In this document: positions 43,686 to 51,675 of the stretch, piece by piece
How positions within the stretch are numbered: position 1 is the stretch's first letter
How the letters are laid out: every line of letters starts with the position of its first letter
NCBI GenBank assembly: GCA_964481425.1
Contig: CAYZTM010000008.1
Span: 1 to 64,000, forward strand
Direction: 5' to 3'
From: MKUN01 sp964481425
GTDB taxonomy: Bacteria > Bacteroidota > Bacteroidia > Chitinophagales > Chitinophagaceae
Length of the DNA: 64,000 bases
Made by a program: the position numbers and the translations under genes
Notes under the pieces: model-generated
What the model was told of the DNA's origin: nothing
Seen by the model: only the letters and a program-made list of their open reading frames with translations
Database searches by the model: none

Positions 43686-43825
43686 TTAAAAATACCATGG
43701 GGGCATTGGAATAGGGACAGGTAATGTTTTTCTTAAGTTTTTGAAGCCCTGTTGTCAAAACTATGGGCTATATGCTTAAATTAGCCCAACTGTTTTCTTT
43801 TTGAGAAAATCTTAACAGGGATAAT

Positions 43826-44482
43826 ATGTTACAGGAGTCCACTTTACAGTTTTTACAAAAGCTTGCGAAAAATAACAATAAGGTATGGTTTGATAAGAAC
43901 CGGGATGCCTACCAGGCCGCCAAGGCAGATTTTGAGGTTTTTGTGACCAAAATTCTTGAACAATTGGCAGGTATCGATCCTTTATTTGCAGAGCAGCGGG
44001 CAAAGGATTGCATCTTCAGGATATTTCGTGATGTGCGCTTCTCGAAAGATAAGTCGCCCTATAAGCCCAATTTCGGGGCTTACTTTAATAAGGGTGGGCG
44101 CAAGGCCCATGGGGCCGGGTATTATATCCACCTGGAGCCGGGTAAGACTTTTGTTGGCGGTGGTCTATGGATGCCCGAGGGGCCAATGCTGAAGGCTGTA
44201 CGGCAGGAGATAGATTACAATTTCCCCGAGTTCAAGAAAATTGTGGGTAATGCAAAATTCAAAAAACTGTTCAGTAAAATAGAAGGGGAGCAGTTGAAGA
44301 CAGTGCCCCAGGGATATACTGCCGATAACCCGGCCATAGATTACCTGAAGATGAAGAGCTATGTGGTAACCACTAAGATGGCAGACAAAGACATTACATC
44401 AAAGACCTTTGGGGCCAAGTGCATGAATGTATTTACAACGATGAATCCTTTAGTAGATTTTCTCAATAGGCCTTTGGAATAA
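43826..44482 (+). CDS. DUF2461 (TIGR02453) family protein
   Basis: A 218-residue protein of the conserved DUF2461/TIGR02453 family. The family pattern is clear: LQFLQKLAKNNNKVWFDKNRDAY at the N-terminus, then RIFRDVRFSKDKSPYKPNFGAYF and AGYYIHLEPGKTFVGGGLWMPE. The biochemical role is unknown. No signal peptide or membrane segment is present, so it is probably cytoplasmic. Its stop codon abuts the stop of the convergent small gene. Confidence 0.88.
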   Translation: MLQESTLQFLQKLAKNNNKVWFDKNRDAYQAAKADFEVFVTKILEQLAGIDPLFAEQRAKDCIFRIFRDVRFSKDKSPYKPNFGAYFNKGGRKAHGAGYYIHLEPGKTFVGGGLWMPEGPMLKAVRQEIDYNFPEFKKIVGNAKFKKLFSKIEGEQLKTVPQGYTADNPAIDYLKMKSYVVTTKMADKDITSKTFGAKCMNVFTTMNPLVDFLNRPLE

Positions 44483-44731
44483 TTAGTTACGGAATACCAG
44501 GAACTCGAAAGGACGATCTGTGAAGATGTGCTTCCTTTTTCTGCCTGTTTTTTGCCTGTGCCGTGTAGTGTTATGATACACGTCCAGCGTTTCGGATGAG
44601 CTGAGCACCTGCTGCTCTGTATCTACCTTGCTAACGATAGACATCAGCTCATCTACCTTTTGCTCAAAGTCATCCTGCCAGCTCTGCGCCACTTTTGTAG
44701 TGACCAGTAGCTCGCGCGTCTGCTGTTTCAT
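44483..44731 (-). CDS. Hypothetical small protein (82 aa)
   Basis: An 82-residue hydrophilic frame with ATG start and a Lys/Arg-rich C-terminal half (TRHRQKTGRKRKH). The first ~45 residues look helical (KVAQSWQDDFEQKVDELMSIV). I do not recognise a family. Its stop codon (44483-44485) directly abuts that of the DUF2461 gene. It fills an otherwise empty stretch, which is the main support for it being real; it could be spurious. Confidence 0.45.
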   Translation of the reverse strand: MKQQTRELLVTTKVAQSWQDDFEQKVDELMSIVSKVDTEQQVLSSSETLDVYHNTTRHRQKTGRKRKHIFTDRPFEFLVFRN

Positions 44732-44903
44732 TGGGTTTTGTTTTTTGAGGTGGCCGATAATTTTAGCTACAGAAAATTAAACCAATTTTTTGCAAAAATG
44801 CAATATCATTTTTGCGCATATTTGGGTATGCCTTGTAAAACGGGATGTATTAATAAAAAGATAATTGAGGAAATGCCGGGTAAAGGAGAAAATCAGGAGA
44901 AAA

Positions 44904-46091
44904 TCAATAAAACTTTGTCAGGTAAGGGTAGCGCAGTTGGTAAAGCTCCTTCACCTTGTGCAGTATGGTATCACGTAGCGCATCTATATTTTTTCGTTTG
45001 ATGGCAGAGATGAATACACAAGAGCCGTCTGTTTCATGTTCCCATCGGGCTTTCAACTGGTTCAGCAATTCTTGCTTTACATTGTCTTCCAGCCATGGAT
45101 CAAAAGTGCGCTCTTCATAAAGGTCCATCTTGTTAAAGATGGTGAGTATCGGTTTATCAAAAGCACCTATTTCCTGCAAGGTTTTATTCACAACGCCCAT
45201 CTGGTCTTCATAAGCGGGGTGTGATATGTCTACCACATGCAGCAGGCAGTCGGCCTCGCGTACCTCGTCGAGGGTGCTTTTAAAGCTCTCTACAAGGTGG
45301 TGCGGCAGTTTACGGATAAAACCTACGGTATCGCTAAGCAGGAAAGGTGTTTGTTCATATACTATTTTGCGCGTGGTAGTATCCAGCGTGGCAAATAGTT
45401 TGTTTTCAGCAAATACCTCCGACTTGCTGAGCAAGGTCATTAGCGTACTCTTGCCTACGTTGGTGTAACCCACCAATGCCACGCGTATATAAGTGCCGCG
45501 TTCTTTACGTTGGGTAACGGCCTGTTTATCTATTTCTGCCAGCTTTTTGCGCAGCAGCGATATTTTGTCTTTTACGATACGGCGGTCGGTCTCTATTTCC
45601 GTTTCCCCCGGTCCCCTGGAGCCTATACCACCCCCCTGGCGTTCCAGGTGTTTCCACATGCCGCGCAGGCGCGGCAGTATGTATTGGTATTGGGCCAGCT
45701 CCACCTGCACCTTTGCCTGTGCGGTCTTGGCGCGGCGGGCAAAAATATCGAGTATCAGGTCGCTGCGGTCTATGGTCTTTACACCAAGTGCGTCATTGAT
45801 ATTGCCCAGTTGCGATCCCGTAAGTTCGTCGTCAAATATGACCAGGTTAATGCCTTTGCTTTGTATATATAGCCGTATCTCTTCCAGTTTGCCTTTGCCC
45901 ACAAAGGTGCGGCTGTCCGGGTTGGGCAGCTTCTGGATGAACATCTTTTCTGTCTTAGCCCCGGCGGTCTCAGCCAGGAATGCCAGTTCGTCCAGGTATT
46001 CACGCACCTGCTCTTCGCTCTGTTGTTTATACACTAGGCCTACCAGCACGGCACGCTCTTCATTCTGTATTATTTGTTTGTTCTCTATCAC
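44904..46091 (-). CDS. hflX: GTPase HflX
   Basis: A 395-residue ribosome-associated GTPase of the Obg-HflX superfamily that can split stalled or heat-damaged ribosomes. The N-terminal HflX domain is at ~10-190 (VGKGKLEEIRLYI, VIFDDELTGSQLGN, GPGETEIETDRR). The G domain has G1 GYTNVGKST, G3 DTVGFI and G4 NKMD, then a short C-terminal tail. Length is normal. A TAnnTTTG box lies upstream. Confidence 0.94.
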   Translation of the reverse strand: MIENKQIIQNEERAVLVGLVYKQQSEEQVREYLDELAFLAETAGAKTEKMFIQKLPNPDSRTFVGKGKLEEIRLYIQSKGINLVIFDDELTGSQLGNINDALGVKTIDRSDLILDIFARRAKTAQAKVQVELAQYQYILPRLRGMWKHLERQGGGIGSRGPGETEIETDRRIVKDKISLLRKKLAEIDKQAVTQRKERGTYIRVALVGYTNVGKSTLMTLLSKSEVFAENKLFATLDTTTRKIVYEQTPFLLSDTVGFIRKLPHHLVESFKSTLDEVREADCLLHVVDISHPAYEDQMGVVNKTLQEIGAFDKPILTIFNKMDLYEERTFDPWLEDNVKQELLNQLKARWEHETDGSCVFISAIKRKNIDALRDTILHKVKELYQLRYPYLTKFY

Positions 46092-46134
46092 GGGCTATTC
46101 TATACAAAAACCATCCCGGGGGATGGTTCGTGTG

Positions 46135-46142
46135 CAAAATTA
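46135..46142 (-). promoter_or_regulatory. -7 promoter box of hflX
   Basis: Minus-strand TAATTTTG matches TAnnTTTG, 43 bp before the ATG. An imperfect inverted repeat (CCATCCCGGGGGATGG region) lies in the leader. Confidence 0.45.
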
Positions 46143-46198
46143 CGATTATTAAAATTATCCTTGTTCGAATGAGTTTTTATTCCTGTATGTGGTTGCTG

Positions 46199-47335
46199 TC
46201 AGAGTAACCTTTCCTGCTCCCGGAGCCACCTTTCCGGTATATCATCGTTACTGGCCGTCAGGTAATCGGCATAAGAGCAGGGTACGAATGATTGGTTGGG
46301 TAGTTTCATCCACCACCTGTTGGTTCGTTTACTTTTCAGAAAGACGGTATCGTTATCTGTGAACGTAACATGGAAGGTGATGAACTCATTGCCTTCCTCC
46401 AGCTTGGCCTCGCTTTTGCGCACCAGGTAGCCATCCACAAAGTACCAGGCCATCTGGGCGATCAGCTTGGCGGTCATATTATGTACATCGTTTGCAGCAT
46501 CGTAGCCATAGATGCCAAGGGAGGTCATAGCATCGCTCATGCCCGCATAGCGTACCAGCATACAAGCTTCATCACCAGTAAAGCCATTGGGTGAGCCATT
46601 GATATTGACCGGCGCATCACTATAGCGCACGGCGCTAATGTCGAAACTGAAGAGATTGCTGGTCCTCAGCACGGGCTCCATATCTTCTATATGCTCACGT
46701 ACCTTGCCCAGCCGGTAGAAGTCGAAACGCAGTTTATCAAGTGTCTCCAGCATTCTTGGGTGGGCATAGTAGCTCTGGAAACCTATATGACTATAATGCG
46801 CCACATAATTGGGCTGCGCAGTGAGCATATTCATCAGGTAGCTATGCTCGGTTATCTCTTCTGTTTCGTCTAGGTCTATCAGCATATCGGCCACCGAGGC
46901 AGTTATCATTTGTTCCGATTTCTTGAAGGCCTCGTACTGCTGGAGTGTAAGATCTTGGGAGCCACCCAACACGATCACTATTTTGCCTGCCTGGTTCAGT
47001 TCATAAAGTACGGTGCGGAGGGCGGCACGGGTATCGTCTATACTTGCGCCGCAATGAATATTGCCGGCGTCGGCTATCCTGACAGCAGCATGCCAGTGAT
47101 ATTGCCGGTACAGTTCTTCCCGGATGGTGTCGGGCCCGGAATTGCTGAACTTTGCCTCGCGGTTGCGACCACGCCATTCGCCACAGCCTACGATCACTAT
47201 ATCGGCCTCGTCCCAGTCGAAATTATCTTCGGTAAGGCATATGATATTTGCGCCCCACTGTAAAGGCCCGTAAGTGCCGGGCTCTTTGTCTTCAATAAAA
47301 TGTCGTGAATCAAAAAAAGGTTTCAGATCCTTCAT
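46199..47335 (-). CDS. Arginase/formimidoylglutamase-family protein with altered metal site
   Basis: A 378-residue member of the ureohydrolase fold. The three conserved metal-binding motifs are recognisable but changed: the GGxH motif is VLGGSQDLT (His to Gln), DxHxD reads DMLID (His to Leu), and SxDxDxxDP reads SFDISAVRYSDAP (second Asp to Ser). So about half the usual Mn ligands are missing. Flanking stretches (YVAHYSHIGFQSYYAHP; DEACMLVRYAGMSD) are intact and the gene shows no frameshift, so the protein is probably maintained for a function other than arginine-type hydrolysis. The first ~55 residues extend beyond the arginase core. It stands alone on the minus strand, divergent from ftsX. 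Confidence 0.75.
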   Translation of the reverse strand: MKDLKPFFDSRHFIEDKEPGTYGPLQWGANIICLTEDNFDWDEADIVIVGCGEWRGRNREAKFSNSGPDTIREELYRQYHWHAAVRIADAGNIHCGASIDDTRAALRTVLYELNQAGKIVIVLGGSQDLTLQQYEAFKKSEQMITASVADMLIDLDETEEITEHSYLMNMLTAQPNYVAHYSHIGFQSYYAHPRMLETLDKLRFDFYRLGKVREHIEDMEPVLRTSNLFSFDISAVRYSDAPVNINGSPNGFTGDEACMLVRYAGMSDAMTSLGIYGYDAANDVHNMTAKLIAQMAWYFVDGYLVRKSEAKLEEGNEFITFHVTFTDNDTVFLKSKRTNRWWMKLPNQSFVPCSYADYLTASNDDIPERWLREQERLL

Positions 47336-47515
47336 GTAATGGTATGATTGAGCCCGCTAAAAGTACACAATTGTTCAAAGCCCGCTAACTAATAACGTGT
47401 AAACCTTATTTTATTGTTTTAAGATAGTACCCCTTTTCCCGCTTCGTTTCCCGGCCCTGTTTCGTTAAAATATATCGTAATATCAGAAGGCTGTTCAAAT
47501 CCTCATTGTTTTTTC

Positions 47516-47523
47516 TATTTTTG
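47516..47523 (+). promoter_or_regulatory. -7 promoter box, 6 bp before ftsX
   Basis: TATTTTTG matches TAnnTTTG and ends 6 bp before the ATG at 47530, predicting a leaderless or nearly leaderless message. Confidence 0.5.
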
Positions 47524-47529
47524 GGCATA

Positions 47530-48387
47530 ATGGCAACCGGAAAAAAAGCGAAACCTTCTTATGTGAACGCGATCATTGGCGTGTCTCTTGTGCTATTTCT
47601 TTTAGGCACACTGGGCTGGCTGGTGCTGAACGGACGTGCACTTACCCGTGCATTCAAGGAGGATGTGGAAGTGGCAGTTGATTTTCACGACAATACCAAA
47701 GATGAGAATGTGCAGAAGATGAAAGACATTCTCGATAAACAGCCGTTTGTTCGCGAGTCCAGGATCATCACTAAAGAAGAGGCCCTGAAGATGCAAAGTG
47801 ATATTGAAGGCCAGAACATCGGTGAGTTCCTTGGTTATAATCCCTTGTTCACTTCTATTGTACTGAAGCTGCATGCAGGTTATGTAAATAAGGACAGCCT
47901 GGAGAAAGTGAAGCAGTTCATTATGCAGAGTAATATAGTACGGGATGTTACTTATCCAAGGGTAGTTGTAGACCAGATGAACAGCAACTTCCGTAAGATA
48001 GGCATTGTATTAGGCGCTATTTCGCTCATATTGTTCATTGTGGTGGTAGTGCTGATAGACAATACCGTACGTTTAGCCATGTTCAGCAACCGTTTCCTGA
48101 TCAAGACCATGCAAATGGTAGGGGCTACCCGTTGGTTCATATCACGCCCCTTCGACAGGCGTGCGGTCATCAATGGTCTAATCAGCGGTATCATTTCGGT
48201 AGCGGGTCTATGGGTGGTCATATCCTTTGCACAGAAGCAGATACCCGCGCTTATAGTGTTGAATGACAATGTGATGCTGGGGCTCCTGATGTTCCTGATG
48301 ATCGTGATGGGCATTCTTATCTCGGTGGTCAGCACGCACCGTTCTGTTGTAAAATATTTAAAAATGCGTGTGGATGACCTTTATTAA
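47530..48387 (+). CDS. ftsX: Cell-division ABC permease FtsX
   Basis: About 285 residues from ATG 47530 (a TTG at 47506 is in frame but would overlap the promoter box). One membrane segment lies at ~17-38, then a periplasmic domain (~40-155; FVRESRIITKEEALKMQ, LGYNPLFTSIVLKL), and three membrane segments (~163-185, ~210-232, ~245-270) separated by the MQMVGATRWFI coupling motif. This is the FtsX architecture. With FtsE it activates peptidoglycan hydrolases at division. ftsE is not next to it, as is usual in Bacteroidota. DUF3098 follows 39 bp later. Confidence 0.9.
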   Translation: MATGKKAKPSYVNAIIGVSLVLFLLGTLGWLVLNGRALTRAFKEDVEVAVDFHDNTKDENVQKMKDILDKQPFVRESRIITKEEALKMQSDIEGQNIGEFLGYNPLFTSIVLKLHAGYVNKDSLEKVKQFIMQSNIVRDVTYPRVVVDQMNSNFRKIGIVLGAISLILFIVVVVLIDNTVRLAMFSNRFLIKTMQMVGATRWFISRPFDRRAVINGLISGIISVAGLWVVISFAQKQIPALIVLNDNVMLGLLMFLMIVMGILISVVSTHRSVVKYLKMRVDDLY

Positions 48388-48426
48388 GGTCGTTTTCCCT
48401 AACTTTAACATACAATCCTTAAGAAT

Positions 48427-48750
48427 ATGTCTACAGCCACTAAAACAAAACCGCAAGCTGCACAAAATAAGAGCTCTGAAAGGGGAACTAAAATTGTGAC
48501 TCATGAACAGCCATTAGGCAACCAGGACTTCCTGTTCGATCGCAGCAATTACATGTTCATGATAGCGGGCGTTGTGCTGATCATTATCGGCTTTATGCTG
48601 ATGAGCGGCGGTAAAAGCCCCGACCCGCATAAGTTCAATTACGATGAAATATATAGCTTCCGCCGTATAACATTGGCGCCGATAGTTGCGTTGATCGGTT
48701 TTGCAGTTGAGGCATATGCCATCATGAAAAAACCTGCACAAAAAGCATAA
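48427..48750 (+). CDS. DUF3098 membrane protein
   Basis: A 107-residue protein with two membrane segments (~42-60 and ~77-98) and the DUF3098 signature LFDRSNYMFMIAGVVLIIIGF and ALIGFAVEAYAIM. The N-terminal ~38 residues are hydrophilic and Lys-rich. Function is unknown. It commonly follows ftsX in Bacteroidota, often with uppP and truB after it; these are absent here. Confidence 0.88.
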   Translation: MSTATKTKPQAAQNKSSERGTKIVTHEQPLGNQDFLFDRSNYMFMIAGVVLIIIGFMLMSGGKSPDPHKFNYDEIYSFRRITLAPIVALIGFAVEAYAIMKKPAQKA

Positions 48751-48770
48751 AATATTATTTTTTAATAGGG

Positions 48771-48807
48771 AAGGGGGATACCAGGGTGGTATCCCTTTTC
48801 TTTTTTT
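48771..48807 (+). terminator. Rho-independent terminator after the ftsX operon
   Basis: Stem GGGATACC (48775-48782) with GGTATCCC (48788-48795), followed by TTTTCTTTTTTT. Confidence 0.8.
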
Positions 48808-48860
48808 GAAAAAAATATGTACCGGGAGATATGTCAGGCTGAAAATGATTATATTTAAGT

Positions 48861-49052
48861 ATGAAATTTAGAACCATCGAATACCTGAAACGGAGGAAAG
48901 CCCAGAAGAAGATGCAACACCCAACAGATCTTAGATCTTTCCTCGAGGCAGAGCTGACGCTATGCCATAATACAGCTATCAGGAAACACATCAAAAAGAC
49001 GATGGAAGACCTGGATAATTTTACTGCGCCGCAGCCGGCCCGGGAAGCTTAA
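48861..49052 (+). CDS. Hypothetical small basic protein (63 aa)
   Basis: A 63-residue Lys/Arg-rich frame with ATG start (MKFRTIEYLKRRKAQKKMQ) and predicted helical character throughout. No family is recognised. It has an AT-rich upstream region and lies alone between the ftsX terminator and the convergent toxin-like pair. It is plausible as a real small gene, but support is limited to the open frame and position. Confidence 0.4.
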   Translation: MKFRTIEYLKRRKAQKKMQHPTDLRSFLEAELTLCHNTAIRKHIKKTMEDLDNFTAPQPAREA

Positions 49053-49116
49053 TGCGACATTTGATCGGGAAGGGATTCCCGGTTGGTAATGCTCAACGTA
49101 AGACTTGAAAAAGAGA

Positions 49117-49281
49117 TCATTGTTTTTTGGCGGGGTATATGAGCTGAACTTTCCCCTGTTCATCACTTACGGCTATAGGTGTATTGTTCTTTATGCTATC
49201 CTCTATCACCTTATCGATACCCTTCTGGATACCTGCCATAATTATTTCCCTCAAACGGACATATTTCGCATCAAGCGCCAT
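49117..49281 (-). CDS. Small partner protein (54 aa) overlapping the zeta-like kinase gene
   Basis: A 54-codon frame. Its ATG (49281) lies inside the last codons of the zeta-toxin-like gene: ATGGCGCTTGA contains both the new start and the old TGA stop, an 11-bp overlap that favours translational coupling. The product has an amphipathic helical N-terminal part (KYVRLREIIMAGIQKGIDKV) and a short C-terminal strand-like end (TPIAVSDEQGKVQLIYP). Small proteins of this helix-then-strand pattern often sit next to zeta-type kinases in Bacteroidota. An antitoxin or cofactor role is inferred from gene order only. Confidence 0.65.
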   Translation of the reverse strand: MALDAKYVRLREIIMAGIQKGIDKVIEDSIKNNTPIAVSDEQGKVQLIYPAKKQ

Positions 49282-49843
49282 ATAGTTTTATTTTTTCCCA
49301 GGTAGTGGCATCAAGTACGGTCATATCTTCCGGACCCGTGCCTTCCGCCACCATTACATGGCTGGCGTGCGAATTATCGGCCACTATCCAATAATCGCAT
49401 ATTGGGATGAACAAAGTTAGTAAATTTTTGATTCCCTTATAGTAACGACGTCTTATCACCTCAGGCGGTATATTATGTCCGCCCCGCGACACTCTCAACA
49501 GTACACGCTCCTGCGCCAGTTCCGGGCTGTCGAGCCAAAAGAACAGTAAGGTTATATTGTAACCCTTTGCCTTGCATCGTTTCACTGTATTGGTATAACT
49601 ACGGGTGCTGAGTGTGGTCTCGAAGGCAAAGTTTTCGTCATCCTCTATCAATTCATCGATCCGCTGCAGCATGATGCGTCCTGCCTCTATGGCTACCCCT
49701 TCCGGGTTGAAGGGTGAGATACCTCGGGCTATCTCGTCAGCGTTCACATACTCCTTGCAATCCAGCATATCCGGCAGCAGGCTGTATGAAGCCGTGGTCT
49801 TACCGGCACCGTTGGGGCCTGCTATGATGTAGAGGGTGGGCAT
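49271..49843 (-). CDS. Zeta-toxin-like P-loop kinase
   Basis: A 190-residue P-loop protein of the zeta-toxin/AAA_33 type. Walker A is AGPNGAGKTT (~8-17). YVNADEIARGISPF, FAFETTLSTRSY and the helical RVSRGGHNIPPEVIRRRYYKGIKNL stretch with the Arg residues used in phosphate transfer are all visible. Zeta toxins phosphorylate UDP-N-acetylglucosamine and block cell-wall synthesis. This group of short chromosomal relatives is common in Bacteroidota and its substrate is not established. No epsilon antitoxin is present; a 54-residue protein overlaps its 3' end. Confidence 0.82.
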   Translation of the reverse strand: MPTLYIIAGPNGAGKTTASYSLLPDMLDCKEYVNADEIARGISPFNPEGVAIEAGRIMLQRIDELIEDDENFAFETTLSTRSYTNTVKRCKAKGYNITLLFFWLDSPELAQERVLLRVSRGGHNIPPEVIRRRYYKGIKNLLTLFIPICDYWIVADNSHASHVMVAEGTGPEDMTVLDATTWEKIKLYGA

Positions 49844-49888
49844 TAGCTGTAATTACCCTGTAAATGTACTTAAGAAAAGTACATGAGT

Positions 49889-50293
49889 TCATTGCTGTTT
49901 TTCCGTAAATCCTGCTGATATGCGTGAGAGCAGGTATAGTATAAAGAATGGCGCAGGGCTGCAAAAGAATATGCGTATGCCAAAGATGATATCGAGCGCA
50001 TTGTGACTGAAGAAGTGGTATCGCCACTGTACCAAACCTACGACAGCTACGAAACCGATAGCAATCACATATGATGCTAACCATAGTTTCTTTATCCAGC
50101 GCATGGGGTGCTTAAACCAGCCCCAGTAGCCGGTTAGGGTGATGCCGCCAAGTAATACCAGGTGCATTACCCGTCTCTTCAGCGGGGCCATATGGTGGGC
50201 CTGTAAACCTTCGGTGAAGAACTGGTAGTCGAGCCAGCAGAGTACTACGATCAGTACGAACGACAGCCACATCCTAAGCTTGTATCGCTGCAT
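49889..50293 (-). CDS. Exosortase-associated membrane protein
   Basis: About 134 residues from ATG 50293, which lies 20 bp inside the end of the exosortase gene, so the two are coupled. The frame is open further upstream (to 50344), but that part overlaps the exosortase more deeply. Four hydrophobic segments are visible (~7-22, ~38-55, ~66-85, ~108-128) with a C-terminal FFCSPAPFFILYLLSRI. Position and layout fit the small protein that accompanies exosortase F in Bacteroidota. Its role there is not known; I identify it mainly by position. Confidence 0.6.
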   Translation of the reverse strand: MQRYKLRMWLSFVLIVVLCWLDYQFFTEGLQAHHMAPLKRRVMHLVLLGGITLTGYWGWFKHPMRWIKKLWLASYVIAIGFVAVVGLVQWRYHFFSHNALDIIFGIRIFFCSPAPFFILYLLSRISAGFTEKQQ

Positions 50294-50813
50294 GGCGGGC
50301 GGTGTTTTTACTGTATATGATCCATCCAATGAACACAGCAGCATACACGATCATTTTGAAGGCATAGTGGTGTGCAAAATCGGCAAAGTTATTATGGTTC
50401 ATATATAGCACGGCGAGTGCTGTACAGCGTGCTATGTTCAGTATACAGACGATGATAGTGCCGGTAACAGCAAAGAGCAGCATCCGGCGGGGACGAGTTG
50501 GCAGGCAAAACAGGAAACCAATGTATAGTACGATCAGTTCAAGCCCGTTGCATTGATCGGCAATACCCAGCACACCGGTGTTATTAACCAGTATGTCCTG
50601 CCCTTCAGATTGTACATTGGGATAGAAAACAGACAGGGTTTTTACCGTCCCCCATTCCACGAATTGTGTAAGTTGCCTGTCGGGGATATCAATGGGTTTC
50701 AATACAAGGTTATATATAAGGAGCCATCCCGCAAAGAGGAGCAATGCCCTTACCAGGAAATTGCGCACTGCCGGAGGCAGCTCCTTATATATTCTCTTAA
50801 CCCTGTATAACAC
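50274..50813 (-). CDS. Exosortase (XrtF-like) transpeptidase
   Basis: A 179-residue membrane protein with about five membrane segments. The three residues expected of exosortases are present: Cys88 in DQCNGLELIVLYIG, Arg129 in LNIARCTALAV, and His148/149 in FAHHYAFKMIVY. Exosortases cut and probably transfer proteins that carry a C-terminal motif, membrane helix and basic tail. Candidates with exactly that tail are encoded directly upstream (50826-51029, 51263-51466, and the broken copy at 51676-51880). The short length and neighbouring membrane protein suggest the XrtF subtype of Bacteroidota, but the subtype is inferred. Confidence 0.8.
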   Translation of the reverse strand: MLYRVKRIYKELPPAVRNFLVRALLLFAGWLLIYNLVLKPIDIPDRQLTQFVEWGTVKTLSVFYPNVQSEGQDILVNNTGVLGIADQCNGLELIVLYIGFLFCLPTRPRRMLLFAVTGTIIVCILNIARCTALAVLYMNHNNFADFAHHYAFKMIVYAAVFIGWIIYSKNTARHAAIQA

Positions 50814-50825
50814 TATGTAAAAATA

Positions 50826-51029
50826 TTATTTTTCTGTTGTGTGGTTCTTTTTTACAGAACTAATGTACTTTTTTACACCGAGGCCGGCTCCGGCAACAAG
50901 CAGTATGCTCAGGCCTCCATCCAGGGGTGCTGTGGGAGGGGGTGGGCCATGCCACCAGGCCATTGCGAAAACAGGTGATAGTAGTGCACCAAGCAAGAAA
51001 ACGAATTTCAGACTGTTTAATTGTTTCAT
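50826..51029 (-). CDS. Small exosortase-target-like protein 1 (67 aa)
   Basis: A 67-residue protein with an N-terminal signal peptide (LKFVFLLGALLSPVFAMA), a very short mature linker with a Pro run (WWHGPPPPT), and a C-terminal sorting-like signal APLDGGLSILLVAGAGLGVKK followed by Ser/Lys-rich residues. The layout motif-helix-basic tail is what exosortases recognise, and PxDGG-type tails next to XrtF-like genes are known as PID-CTERM. After processing almost nothing but the Pro-rich linker would remain. It lies 12 bp from the exosortase start, so co-transcription is likely. Confidence 0.72.
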   Translation of the reverse strand: MKQLNSLKFVFLLGALLSPVFAMAWWHGPPPPTAPLDGGLSILLVAGAGLGVKKYISSVKKNHTTEK

Positions 51030-51262
51030 GATTCTCTAGTTTTCAAGGATGTTCTAATGATCTCATTAAAACTGCTATCCTATATGTTCATTAGTGTGAT
51101 TGTGATTGCAAACCTATACATAAATGCGGCAGTGGCAATGGCTTTGCATGTTAAACGCCGGTTAACGTCGGCAAGCCATTGATTTTCATTCATTTGTTAC
51201 CGTAGCGTGCAGAATGCATAGTTTAACAATTTCATTTTATTAGCTGTTTTACGTATTGAAAT

Positions 51263-51466
51263 TTATTTGTTTTTAATTGTATTACTTTTAGAAGCGTTTC
51301 TGAATTTTTTAACACCGTAACTTATGCCTGCTACGGCAAGAATACCCAAGCCACCGGTCAATGGTGCTTCAGGGGGTGGTGGCGGGCAAAGGTTCTGTGC
51401 CATGCTTAAGAAAGGAACTAATACCAATGCGGCGGCAAGCAGAGCTTTGAAATGTTGTTGTTTCAT
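51263..51466 (-). CDS. Small exosortase-target-like protein 2 (67 aa)
   Basis: A 67-residue paralogue with the same plan: signal peptide (FKALLAAALVLVPFLSMA), linker QNLCPPPPPE with one Cys, then APLTGGLGILAVAGISYGVKK and a basic Asn/Lys-rich end. The Asp of the first paralogue's DGG is Thr here. It is 233 bp upstream of the first copy, with a non-coding spacer between, so it may have its own promoter. Confidence 0.72.
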   Translation of the reverse strand: MKQQHFKALLAAALVLVPFLSMAQNLCPPPPPEAPLTGGLGILAVAGISYGVKKFRNASKSNTIKNK

Positions 51467-51675
51467 GATTTTGTTTTTTTACAGTAAAAAAGAGTGCCTG
51501 TTACAAGGCTATTGTTACAGCAAACCTATCTTTAAATGTTGCCCCTGCAATGCTTTTGCCTGTTAATCACCGGTTAATGCAAATACTGCATTGAGATACA
51601 TTGGTTTAGTTAAGCGGCTTCATTCTGTCTTAACGAAAACCAGTAATTCAATACCGTGTTTTATGTATTTAAAAT

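Noticed and set aside
44922..44990. tRNA-like GGTAGCGCAGTTGGTAAAGC string
   Set aside because: No matching anticodon arm, T arm (GGTTCGAATCC) or acceptor stem follows; it is the reverse complement of hflX coding sequence.
44738..45001. 87-codon frame opposite the end of hflX
   Set aside because: Its second half is antisense to the conserved hflX C-terminus and nothing in it is recognisable.
47490..47510. T-arm-like GTTCAAATCC
   Set aside because: No cloverleaf can be drawn around it; chance match upstream of ftsX.
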